From assembly GCF_024170285.1 (NCBI RefSeq), contig NZ_JALJXV010000001.1, positions 372,001-436,000 of the forward strand: DNA of 64,000 bases. Reading direction: 5' to 3'. Each line of letters begins with the position of its first letter. Position 1 is the first letter of the stretch. Below, one piece after another: positions 8,809 to 22,578 of this stretch. The DNA is from Natronocella acetinitrilica (GTDB lineage: Bacteria; Pseudomonadota; Gammaproteobacteria; Nitrococcales; Aquisalimonadaceae). A program made the translations under genes and the position numbers. The notes under the pieces are model-generated. The model was not told where the DNA came from, ran no database searches, and saw only the letters and a program-made list of their open reading frames with translations.

Positions 8809-9939
8809 TCAGCCCCGTTCCGCGATGGGCGGCACGGGCCGCAGTTCCGGCCCGGTGTAGTCGGCACTGGGACGGATGATGCGGTTGTTCTCGCGCTGCT
8901 CCATCACGTGGGCGGCCCAGCCGGTCAGCCGTGACATGACGAAGATCGGGGTAAACAGCTTCGTGGGAATGCCCATGAAGTGATAAGCCGAGGCATGGTA
9001 GAAGTCGGCGTTGGGGAACAGCTTCTTCTCCCGCCACATGACCTCGTCGACGCGCTCGGACACGGGAAACAGCGTGGTGTCGCCCACTTCGTCGGCGAGC
9101 TTGCGCGACCACTCCTTGATCACCGCATTGCGCGGATCCGAGGTTCTGTAGATGGCATGGCCGAAGCCCATGATCTTGTCCTTGCGCTCAAGCATGCCAA
9201 GGATGGCTTGCTCGGCCTCGTCCGGATCGCTCCACCGCTCCAGCATCTCCATGGCCGCTTCATTGGCGCCGCCGTGCAGCGGCCCGCGCAGGGAGCCAAT
9301 GGCACCGGTGATGCAGGAATGCATATCGGACAGCGTCGAGGCGCACACCCGCGCGGTGAAGGTGGATGCGTTGAACTCGTGCTCGGCATAGAGAATCAGC
9401 GAGGTGTTCATCACGTCGGCATGCAATTGACTGGCGGGCTTGCCGTGCAGCAGGTGCAGGAAGTGCCCCCCTACGGAGACGTCGTCAGTCACGGGATCGA
9501 TACGCACACCATCGTGGCTGTAGCGGTACCAGTAGGTAATGATGGACGGAAACACCGCCAGCATCCGGTCCACCACATCGAGCTGCTGGGAGAAGTCCGC
9601 CTCGGTCTCAAGGTTGCCGAGCATGGAGCAGCCGGTTCGCATCACGTCCATGGGATGGGCGTCGGCGGGAATCTGCTCCAGCACAGCCTTCAACGCCGCG
9701 GGCAGGTCCCGCAGGCCCTGCAGGCGTTTGATGTAGCCATCAAGCTGGGTTCGGGTGGGCAGCTCACCGTAGAGCAACAGGTGAGCCACTTCCTCGAAGC
9801 TGGTACTGGCCGCCAGATCGCGGACGTCGTATCCGCGATAGGTCAGGCCCGCCCCCTCTTTACCAACGGTGCACAGCGCCGTTGCCCCTGCACTGGTTCC
9901 ACGCAAGCCGGTGGACGCTGATTTTTTCACTTCGGACAT
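8809..9939 (-). CDS. prpC: 2-methylcitrate synthase PrpC
   Basis: Condenses propionyl-CoA with oxaloacetate to 2-methylcitrate. It is a citrate-synthase-fold protein with GLTYRGYDVRDLA near the N-terminus, the histidine-bearing LHGGANEAAMEML region, IMGFGHAIYRTSDPR and a C-terminal GIPTKLFTPIFVMSRLTGWAAHVMEQ with the catalytic aspartate-type region following the family pattern. The ATG at 9939 gives 376 aa and has GAGGAG nine bases upstream. The open frame continues to 9987 but would then overlap prpB. The operon position between prpB and acnD separates it from a citrate synthase. Confidence 0.94.
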   Translation of the reverse strand: MSEVKKSASTGLRGTSAGATALCTVGKEGAGLTYRGYDVRDLAASTSFEEVAHLLLYGELPTRTQLDGYIKRLQGLRDLPAALKAVLEQIPADAHPMDVMRTGCSMLGNLETEADFSQQLDVVDRMLAVFPSIITYWYRYSHDGVRIDPVTDDVSVGGHFLHLLHGKPASQLHADVMNTSLILYAEHEFNASTFTARVCASTLSDMHSCITGAIGSLRGPLHGGANEAAMEMLERWSDPDEAEQAILGMLERKDKIMGFGHAIYRTSDPRNAVIKEWSRKLADEVGDTTLFPVSERVDEVMWREKKLFPNADFYHASAYHFMGIPTKLFTPIFVMSRLTGWAAHVMEQRENNRIIRPSADYTGPELRPVPPIAERG

Positions 9940-9983
9940 CGAAAACTTCTCCTCGCAAGGCGCCGCCGAGTTGGCGGCGACCG

Positions 9984-10868
9984 TCATGATTCTTTCCGGA
10001 ACAGGCTGTCCAGCTTCTCTTCGTAAGCGTGGTAGCCCAGCACCTCATAGAGCTCGTCGCGGGTCTGCATGTGGTCGGTCACGCCCTTCTGCGTGCCTTT
10101 GCTACGTAGCTCGCCGTACACCAGCTCCGCCGCCCGGCTCATGGCGCGGAACGCCGAAAGCGGGTACAGCGCCATCCGCGCACCGGCCTCCCGCAACTCC
10201 TCGGTGGTAAATAGCGGTGTCTTGCCGAATTCGGTGATATTCGCCAGCACTGGCACCGGGACGGCAGCGGTAAACGTGCGGAAGTCGTCCAGCGAATGCA
10301 GCGCCTCGGCAAAGATGGCATCGGCACCGGCCTCGACGTAGGCGTTGGCCCGGTCGATAGCCGCCTGCATGCCTTCAGACGCGTGGGCGTCGGTACGGGC
10401 CATGAATACAAAGTCGGGATCGGTGCGGGCATCCACCGCCGCCTTGACCCGATCGGACATCTCAGCGGCGGACACCAGTGCCTTGTTGGGGCGGTGACCA
10501 CAGCGTTTGGACTGGACCTGATCCTCAAGGTGGATCGCGGCGACGCCTGCTCGCTCCATATCACGCACGGTGCGGGATATGTTGAAGGCACTGCCCCAGC
10601 CGGTATCCACGTCCACCAGCAGGGGTACGTCGGTGGCGGCGGTGATGCGGCCAGCATCCTCGACCACATCCGAGAGCTGGGTGATTCCCAGATCCGGCAG
10701 GCCAAAGGAAGCGTTGGCAACACCCGCGCCCGACAGATAAAGGGCGCGGAAGCCCGCCCGTTCCGCCAGCAGCGCACTGTAGGCATTGATCGCGCCGGCG
10801 ATCTGCAAAGGGCGTTCTTCTTCCAGAGCCAACCGGAAGCGGGCACCCGCACTCATTGTCTTGGTCAT
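9984..10868 (-). CDS. prpB: 2-methylisocitrate lyase PrpB
   Basis: Cleaves 2-methylisocitrate to pyruvate and succinate. It belongs to the PEP mutase/isocitrate lyase superfamily: [26 protein letters not shown] with metal-binding aspartates, HLEDQV, and KRCGHRPNK with the active-site cysteine. With the ATG at 10868 that cysteine is C123, the same number as in E. coli PrpB, and GGAG lies eight bases upstream. The ATG at 10874 would leave only two bases of spacing. It lies 17 bases after acuI, the first gene of the operon. Confidence 0.95.
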   Translation of the reverse strand: MTKTMSAGARFRLALEEERPLQIAGAINAYSALLAERAGFRALYLSGAGVANASFGLPDLGITQLSDVVEDAGRITAATDVPLLVDVDTGWGSAFNISRTVRDMERAGVAAIHLEDQVQSKRCGHRPNKALVSAAEMSDRVKAAVDARTDPDFVFMARTDAHASEGMQAAIDRANAYVEAGADAIFAEALHSLDDFRTFTAAVPVPVLANITEFGKTPLFTTEELREAGARMALYPLSAFRAMSRAAELVYGELRSKGTQKGVTDHMQTRDELYEVLGYHAYEEKLDSLFRKES

Positions 10869-10885
10869 GGTCATGGCTCCAGTGA

Positions 10886-11878
10886 TCAGTCACCGAGGCG
10901 CACAAGTGTGCGGCCACGTGTCTTGCGGGAGAGCATTTGCTCGGCGGTTTCCCGGACACCCTCGAGACCTGTCTCGGCCTGGACGATATCCGCGTAATCT
11001 TCACTGCGAAGCAGCTCACCCAGGCGCCGCCACACGGCCAGCCGGAGATCGCGGCTGCAATGCACGGAATTGATGCCGAGCAGGCTGACGCCGCGAAGAA
11101 TGAAGGGCATCACCGTGGTGTTGAGCTCAATGCCGGCTGCAAGGCCAATGGCGCCGATGTTGCCCCAGGGGTGGACGGTACGGGTCAGCCACGCCAGGGA
11201 CTCACCGCCGAGGTTATCCACGGCGCCGCCCCAGAGGGACTTCTCCAGCGGCCGGGAGCCCATCTCCAGGGTGGCAGTGTCGACGACTTCGGTAGCACCC
11301 AGATTGCGCAGGTAATCGGCTGCATCCTGCTTGCCGGTCAGGGCCGTCACCGGATAGCCGGCACGACTGAACAGACGCACTGCGAAACTTCCCACGCCAC
11401 CGGTCGCACCGTTGACCAGAATCGGCCCGAGATCCGGGTGCTGTCCGTTCTGCTCCATGCGCACCAACGCCATGCCGGCCGTGAAGCCAGCAGTGCCGAT
11501 GGCCATGGCGTCGCGCAGACTCATGCCCTCGGGAAGATGCACCACGGCATCCCCCGGGACTCGGGCATAACCGGCGAAGCCGCCATCACGCTCCTCGCCA
11601 AGCCCGCAACCGGTTACCAGAACTTCCTGGCCCGGTTTGAAGCGCGGATCCTCCGAAGTCTCCACAACGCCGGAGACATCAATCCCGGCATTCATCGGAA
11701 AACTGCGCATGATCTTGCCTTTGCCAGTGACGGCGAGGGCGTCCTTGAAGTTGATGCCAGACCACTGGGCGCGGATCACCACCGCACCCTCTGCCAGTTG
11801 CTCGACATCCATGGATTCCAGTCGGGCTTCGACCTGCTTGCCGTCCTGATGAACGCGTAGTGCCTTGAAGGAACTCAT
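10886..11878 (-). CDS. acuI: Acrylyl-CoA reductase AcuI / YhdH family
   Basis: Medium-chain reductase without structural zinc, predicted to reduce acryloyl-CoA to propionyl-CoA with NADPH. Visible features: an N-terminal GroES-like domain with [31 protein letters not shown], and a Rossmann domain with [16 protein letters not shown]. The 330-aa length and the C-terminal segment [17 protein letters not shown] fit AcuI/YhdH. It is the promoter-proximal gene of the propionate operon. This suggests the operon also serves acrylate- or 3-hydroxypropionate-derived carbon. The specific substrate is inferred from family and context. Confidence 0.88.
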   Translation of the reverse strand: MSSFKALRVHQDGKQVEARLESMDVEQLAEGAVVIRAQWSGINFKDALAVTGKGKIMRSFPMNAGIDVSGVVETSEDPRFKPGQEVLVTGCGLGEERDGGFAGYARVPGDAVVHLPEGMSLRDAMAIGTAGFTAGMALVRMEQNGQHPDLGPILVNGATGGVGSFAVRLFSRAGYPVTALTGKQDAADYLRNLGATEVVDTATLEMGSRPLEKSLWGGAVDNLGGESLAWLTRTVHPWGNIGAIGLAAGIELNTTVMPFILRGVSLLGINSVHCSRDLRLAVWRRLGELLRSEDYADIVQAETGLEGVRETAEQMLSRKTRGRTLVRLGD

Positions 11879-11939
11879 AATCTCTCCCCCGAATGGTGTG
11901 GCCGGGCGACAGTGTAGCGCAGCGCAAAGTCGCTTCCCA

Positions 11940-12045
11940 AATGTTATTTAAAACAGTGTGTTAAAACAGGAAATAGATTGCTCTATGGATAATATCGGTT
12001 AACGGCTCGTTAGAGTCTTGATTAACAATGTCAATAATTCATGCC
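11940..12045 (-). promoter_or_regulatory. AT-rich promoter region of the acuI-prp operon
   Basis: The 283 bases between acuI and lpdA contain a conspicuous AT-rich block. Within it are a direct repeat TTAAAACAG (11948-11956 and 11961-11969, 13-base period) and an imperfect dyad TTGA-N9-TCAA near 12018-12034. No PrpR-type regulator gene is present in the window. A promoter must lie here because lpdA is transcribed into this interval and acuI out of it. I could not fix -35 and -10 elements. Confidence 0.45.
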
Positions 12046-12116
12046 GGGATGGCGGCCTGCGGCTTTTCAAGTCTAGGCGGGAATTGCGCTATGCGCAGGG
12101 GCAGGAAATGGAAATA

Positions 12117-12141
12117 CCGCCTCGGCATCGCACCGAGACGG
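12117..12141 (-). terminator. Probable terminator of sucA-sucB-lpdA
   Basis: On the minus strand, CCGTCTCGG, a seven-base loop and CCGAGGCGG form a nine-pair stem with one G-U pair, followed by TATTTCCATTT. It lies 20 bases after the lpdA stop. The T-tract is interrupted, so termination may be partial. Confidence 0.5.
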
Positions 12142-12161
12142 TTGTTCACGGGGGGTCGTGT

Positions 12162-13643
<1,482 letters not shown>

Positions 13644-13656
13644 TCAATCGGGTGAA

Positions 13657-14910
<1,254 letters not shown>

Positions 14911-14971
14911 TCGATCCTCTCTTGTCTGGTATCTGGCTGATTGGGGCCGCACACTGCAGCCCCGTCAAATA

Positions 14972-17806
<2,835 letters not shown>

Positions 17807-18142
17807 GATCCTGTATCCCGATAGGTGGCGGCTTCGACACGTGGGGAACGCTCGACCGCGCGAAAAAGGAGGCTGGAGTCGGAGAAATCCTTGGAGGATG
17901 AGACCATCGACGGGACGCGCGGTAACCAGTCCGTGGCGTCCGGCTGAACGGATCCCGGGTCGTCGAGGGCGGACGCGACCCTGTTGGAATCGTCAGGCAT
18001 TGCTGGCTTCAGCGCCTCCGGCGTCTTGAAGTGAGTGCGTTGTGCTAGATCAGGGCTGCAATGCGCGACCCGGCCCGTTTCCGTGAACCGGTTTCCACTT
18101 TTGCGAAGAGAGTGGTTTCAAGACCGCGACATCGTCTATATA

Positions 18143-18171
18143 AAATAACGCCTTATGCGTTGTTGGTGCAA
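18143..18171 (-). promoter_or_regulatory. Candidate promoter of the suc operon
   Basis: On the minus strand TTGCAC is followed, after 17 bases, by TTATTT and then TATATAG, inside a small AT-rich patch of otherwise GC-rich DNA. It would give a leader of roughly 330 bases to sucA. The rest of the 586-base interval 17807-18392 holds nothing else I can support. Confidence 0.35.
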
Positions 18172-18392
18172 GTGAAAACGCGGTTTACAACAGGGATTTT
18201 TCAAGCTGTTGGGCGACAGCAGGGGCTGGCACGCCCGGTTTCGTTCCAAATTTGCCGAGGGCACAGTACTCTGTCTCCAGACACCAATAATTCCGGAGGG
18301 TTGGGGCCCATGCCCATGTTGCAGACGATCGCTTGCGTCAGCCGGGACGCCGCCGCCGGTCGTTTCTGCCAGCGCTCATCCCAGCGGGTACA

Positions 18393-20198
18393 ATGACCAC
18401 GCTCTCCGTGCTTAAGGCTCCTGCCCGCAATCTGGCCGCAGGGCGCTTCTCCACAGCCACTCCGGAGGCCGTGGACCAGTGGCTGAACGAACTGCCCAAA
18501 GGCCACCCGGAAACCTGTGCCCGACAATTGCTCGGCGTGCTGGAGGAAGCCAACCGCGCGCCGCTGCAACGCCTGTCACGACTGGATTTCGCGGAGCGCT
18601 TGCGCCCGGCAGTATACGAGGTCACGGAAACCCTGGCCCGCAGGTTTGGCAGCCAGCCCCTGCCGCTACGGGGCCGGGATCAGGAGCAGGCCGCCATCGT
18701 ACAGTCATTGCTGGCGGAACTGGGGGCAGGCTTCAAGCTGGCGGTCAACGACATACTGCACGCGGGACGGCTTGATTCCGGCAACCGCCTGACACTTCAG
18801 ATCGCCACACAACGAGCCCTGCTTGCCCATGGTCGCGGCCTGCTGGAGAGCTATCGGGTCCACGCGCCGGAGCCCCCGGGCACATGGACCGACGTGCACA
18901 AGCTCTATCGGAACGCGGAGGCCGTCAACCTGCAGGCCACGCCCATCGAGGGCACCCGTGATGCCGAAGAGACGCTGCTGTCCATCCGCCAGGCATATCT
19001 GCGCATCGCCATACTTGCCCTGGCCAACCCCTATCACCTGTCCCAGGACGAAGCGCCGGATCTGTACCGCCGTATCGGCCGCTGGATTCATTTCGCCCGA
19101 TTGAGCGATATCGATGCATCTACGCCCATGCAGGGCCGCTTCATCACTGACCTGGACTCAGACCTTCCGCCCCGTTACGTCTCGCGGCAGCAACGCGCCC
19201 TGCCGCCGGCCAACCCGCGGGAGCTGGACGTAACCGGCGTGGTGAACGTGCTGGACCAGCAGATCGCCACACTGAAGGATTCCCTCAAGAGCGGACGCAA
19301 CGGCGGCATCCTGTCGTTACGCCTGAAGCACGACACCTACCAGCGCTTTCGCGATGCACTTGGCGGTCGCCAGGAGCGTGCAACACCCCGCAGCCCCACG
19401 GTTTCCCGCCTGCAACTGGTGAGCGGCCTGGGGGCCTGCCACTACCTGATCCACGACCAGACCATGTTCAACCCCGGAGAGGACGAGCAGCGCTGGATGG
19501 ACAAGGTCGCCAAGGTGTCTGGCGGACTCCCCAGGGGTGCGCTGAGCCTGGCGGACAAGGGCAGCTACCTGGGAACCAGCCCCAGCGCACCACCCCGTCA
19601 CAAACCGCTTTTTCACGGCCGCGACGCCGAACTGGACGACATCTGGCAGAAGGCGAATCGCATTGGCCCCGACACCACCGATGAACAGGCAGCACCCCCG
19701 CCGGACTACGAACCGCAGCTTTGGAGCCGCAAGAACATGAGCGCCGGGGGCATGGCACTGTTCTGTCCCAGAGACAGCCGGACGCGGACCCGGGTGGGGG
19801 AGGTGGTGGCCTGGACTGATGGCATCGGCGCCACCATCCCTTCCGGCGAGCACTGGTCCCTGGGCGTGGTCCGCTGGCTGCGCACACGGGATCACGGTGG
19901 GCTGGAACTCGGCGTTCAGGAGTTGGCGGAGTCCGCCTACGCCGCCGGCTGCCGGGCCGTCTCCGGCAGCGGGCAGAGCGCGGGCTACGTCCGTGCCCTG
20001 CTGCTGCCGCGCATCAACCCCATGCAGGGCGAGGCCAGCCTGATCGTACCGGCGGCGCTATTCACCACCGACACCATGCTGGCCTTGAACCTCAGCAAGC
20101 TGATTCTCTATGCGCGCCTCACAGACGTGATCGAGACAACCCGGCTTTTCACCCACTTTCGCTTCAAGCTCAGCCAGGGACCGGACCGACGTCCCTGA
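18393..20198 (+). CDS. Large PilZ-like (possible cyclic-di-GMP-binding) protein
   Basis: A 601-residue soluble protein of uncertain role. Most of it (residues 20-420) is helical with no motif I can name. From about 445 it has NMSAGGMALFCP, VGEVVAWTDG, WSLGVVRWLRTRDHGGLELGVQEL, a pattern of DxSxGG followed by G-VRW that resembles a PilZ domain. The canonical RxxxR switch is not obvious, although RYVSRQQR at about 267-274 could supply arginines. The start at ATG 18393 is chosen because upstream codons are low-complexity Arg/Pro; the ribosome site is weak. It precedes the formate dehydrogenase genes by 107 bases but need not be functionally linked. Confidence 0.5.
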   Translation: MTTLSVLKAPARNLAAGRFSTATPEAVDQWLNELPKGHPETCARQLLGVLEEANRAPLQRLSRLDFAERLRPAVYEVTETLARRFGSQPLPLRGRDQEQAAIVQSLLAELGAGFKLAVNDILHAGRLDSGNRLTLQIATQRALLAHGRGLLESYRVHAPEPPGTWTDVHKLYRNAEAVNLQATPIEGTRDAEETLLSIRQAYLRIAILALANPYHLSQDEAPDLYRRIGRWIHFARLSDIDASTPMQGRFITDLDSDLPPRYVSRQQRALPPANPRELDVTGVVNVLDQQIATLKDSLKSGRNGGILSLRLKHDTYQRFRDALGGRQERATPRSPTVSRLQLVSGLGACHYLIHDQTMFNPGEDEQRWMDKVAKVSGGLPRGALSLADKGSYLGTSPSAPPRHKPLFHGRDAELDDIWQKANRIGPDTTDEQAAPPPDYEPQLWSRKNMSAGGMALFCPRDSRTRTRVGEVVAWTDGIGATIPSGEHWSLGVVRWLRTRDHGGLELGVQELAESAYAAGCRAVSGSGQSAGYVRALLLPRINPMQGEASLIVPAALFTTDTMLALNLSKLILYARLTDVIETTRLFTHFRFKLSQGPDRRP

Positions 20199-20305
20199 TC
20201 GGTGGCCGCAGGCAGGCGCATGTCGCAATCCGACAGTTGCCTGGCCCGGTCAGCCTGCCAGAATACGATCACCACCAGCCCAACGATAAACCGGGGAGGA
20301 GAGGG

Positions 20306-21907
20306 ATGGAGTTGCTCACCCGCATGCTGGAACAACAGGACGCCAGCGGCGCCGTCGACGATGGGGCGCTACGCAGCCTGGCACAGCAGACGCGCGTACC
20401 ACTTCACCGTCTGGAAGGCCTGCGCGGCTTCTATCCGCAGTTTCGTCGCCACCCCGTCGAGCGCCCGGTGCTGTCAGTCTGTCGGGACATGGTGTGCCGG
20501 CAACGCCTGGGCATGGACCCCGTCGCCCGGGTACATGGCGACCCGGATATCACTCGCGACTTCAGCGTCGAGGGGGCCTCTTGTCTGGGGCGCTGCGACC
20601 ATGCACCGGCGGCACTGCGACAGCACACACCCCTGCGCATTGACGTGGATGCCGAGCAACGCGTCAAGCTCTCGTCCAATCCCGAACATGCACCGAGACA
20701 GTGGCCACTGGACCCGTATTCCACGCCCAGCCAGCATTACGCCACCCTGCAGCGCTGGGCTGCATCAGGGGACATCGAGGAACTGTTGAATACCCTGAAA
20801 AGCGCCGGGCTCCGCGGCATGGGCGGGGCCGGCTTTCCCACCGGCGTCAAATGGGAGGCCTGTCGCGCGGCGGACCGGGCGGTGAGGGCGGTTATCTGCA
20901 ACGCTGACGAAAGCGAGCCCGGCACGTTTAAGGATCGGGTAATACTCGCCGAACTGCCGCACCTGGTGATCGAGGGCATGCTGCTCGCCGCGTGGGTCAC
21001 CGGGGCGCGGGAAGGCATCATCTATCTCAGGCACGAATACGAGCCCGAGCGCGAGCGACTGGAGGCCGCACTCCGTGAAGCACGCGACCGCGGGCTGCTC
21101 GGCCCCGGCCATCCCACCGGTTTCGACATCCGCGTTTTCGTGTCCCCCGGCGGCTATATCCTGGGCGAGGAGACCGCACTGCTGGAGGCGCTGGAAGACC
21201 GTCGCGGCGAGCCCCGCAACAAGCCCCCCTTCCCGGTCAGCCGCGGGCTCGGCGGTGAGCCGACGCTGATTAACAACGTGGAAACACTGGCCGCCTGCGT
21301 CGGCATACTGCACCACGGCGCCGATTGGTGGCGGGAACAGGGCCGCGGCCAGGCCGCCGGGTTGAAGCTGTTGGCCGTGTCCGGGGACGTGGAGCGCCCG
21401 GATGTCTATTGCGTCCCCATGGGGACCACCGCCAGAGAGTTGCTGGCCCTCGCCGGTGGCGTTCAAGGCGGCAAGCCACTACTGGCCTTTTTCCCGGGAG
21501 GCGCATCCACCAACCCTCTGCCAGCGGGGCGGCTGGACACGCCCATGGACTGGGACAGCCTGCGGGAGGCGGGCAGCGCACTGGGCTCGGGGGCTGTAAC
21601 CTTCGTCGCCGAGGGGCGCGACCTGCTCGACCTGGTGCTGGCCCAGACACGATTCTTTCGTAACGAGTCCTGCGGCAAATGCGTGCCCTGCCGCGTCGGC
21701 ACGCAAAAGGCCGTCGCCCTGGTGGAGTCCGCCATCGCCGGCGACCCGGTTGACGGGCTTCCGGAGCTGCTGCGGCAGCTGAACGGAACGCTTGCCCGCA
21801 CCTCGATTTGTGGCCTGGGCCAGGTGGCCCTGGCACCGCTGGTGGCGCTGATGCAGCACTTCCCGCAACAACACTGGCAGGCCCTGGCCACCGGGGAGGC
21901 TGGCTGA
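20306..21907 (+). CDS. NAD-dependent formate dehydrogenase, NuoE-NuoF-type beta subunit
   Basis: Diaphorase subunit passing electrons from the Fe-S chain to NAD via FMN. Domains: an N-terminal thioredoxin-like [2Fe-2S] region with CRDMVC and CLGRC (about residues 64-104); then a NuoF-like body with GMGGAGFPTGVKWEACR, CNADESEPGTFKDR and GGYILGEETALLEALEDRRGEPR; and a C-terminal ESCGKCVPCRVGT plus a later cysteine in SICGLG for a [4Fe-4S] cluster. It is therefore a NuoE-NuoF fusion. The ATG at 20306 follows GGGGAGGA by five bases and gives 533 aa. Its stop overlaps the next start by one base. Confidence 0.9.
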   Translation: MELLTRMLEQQDASGAVDDGALRSLAQQTRVPLHRLEGLRGFYPQFRRHPVERPVLSVCRDMVCRQRLGMDPVARVHGDPDITRDFSVEGASCLGRCDHAPAALRQHTPLRIDVDAEQRVKLSSNPEHAPRQWPLDPYSTPSQHYATLQRWAASGDIEELLNTLKSAGLRGMGGAGFPTGVKWEACRAADRAVRAVICNADESEPGTFKDRVILAELPHLVIEGMLLAAWVTGAREGIIYLRHEYEPERERLEAALREARDRGLLGPGHPTGFDIRVFVSPGGYILGEETALLEALEDRRGEPRNKPPFPVSRGLGGEPTLINNVETLAACVGILHHGADWWREQGRGQAAGLKLLAVSGDVERPDVYCVPMGTTARELLALAGGVQGGKPLLAFFPGGASTNPLPAGRLDTPMDWDSLREAGSALGSGAVTFVAEGRDLLDLVLAQTRFFRNESCGKCVPCRVGTQKAVALVESAIAGDPVDGLPELLRQLNGTLARTSICGLGQVALAPLVALMQHFPQQHWQALATGEAG

Positions 21908-22578
21908 TGGATACGGTCACCTTGCAGATAGACGGGCACACCCTCACCGTCCCCGCCGGTACCACCATCTGGGACGCGGCGGCGAGCATCGGCATCACGA
22001 TTCCCGCCCTCTGCCACGATCCACGCATGGCACCGGTGGGGGTCTGCCGCCTCTGTGCCGTGGACATCGGTGCCCGCACCCTGGTGGCCGCCTGTGTGCG
22101 GGCCTGCGAAGACGACATGGAGGTTCACACGTCCACCGAGCAGGTGGTGGACGACCGCCGCACGCTCCTCGAGTTGCTGCTGGCGGACTACCCCGAGGAC
22201 AGCCGCCGCGAGGCGGCCACCGGCGATGACGAGCTACTGGCGCTGGCCCGCGCCCACGGTATTGAGGCAATCCCCTATCCCGATGGCGCCATCGGACAAC
22301 CCCGTGGCGAGGACCACAGCTCGGCGGTGATCGCGGTGGACCACCAGGCCTGCATCCTCTGTGACCGCTGTATTCGCGGCTGCAACGCCCTGCAGCACAA
22401 CGATGTACTCACCCGCACCGGCAAGGGCCACACCACCCGTATCGCCTTCGATCTGGACACGCCCATGGGCGAGAGCACCTGCGTTGCCTGCGGCGAATGC
22501 GCGGCGGTCTGCCCGACTGGCGCGCTGACCAACCGGGCGCTGGCCGGGCTGCAACTGATGACGGAGGAGCAGTCATGA
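21907..22578 (+). CDS. Formate dehydrogenase iron-sulfur subunit (NuoG N-terminal-like)
   Basis: Electron-transfer subunit of 223 aa. A plant-type [2Fe-2S] domain (residues 1-80) has CHDPRMAPVGVCRLC and ACVRAC. A His-Cys-type linker region follows, then two [4Fe-4S] motifs, CILCDRCIRGC and CVACGECAAVCPTGA. In FdsA-type enzymes this segment is the N-terminal part of the catalytic subunit; here it is a separate gene. It overlaps the beta-subunit stop by one base and the catalytic-subunit start by four (ATGA), so the three are translationally coupled. Confidence 0.88.
   Translation: MDTVTLQIDGHTLTVPAGTTIWDAAASIGITIPALCHDPRMAPVGVCRLCAVDIGARTLVAACVRACEDDMEVHTSTEQVVDDRRTLLELLLADYPEDSRREAATGDDELLALARAHGIEAIPYPDGAIGQPRGEDHSSAVIAVDHQACILCDRCIRGCNALQHNDVLTRTGKGHTTRIAFDLDTPMGESTCVACGECAAVCPTGALTNRALAGLQLMTEEQS

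Noticed and set aside
12001-12045. TTGACA (minus strand, 12029-12034) as the -35 of the prp promoter
   Set aside because: The hexamer is perfect, but the sequence 17 bases downstream (AACGAG) is not a -10 element.
18389-18394. TACAAT as a -10 element for the PilZ-like gene
   Set aside because: It overlaps the proposed start codon, so transcription would begin inside the gene, and no -35 lies 17 bases upstream.
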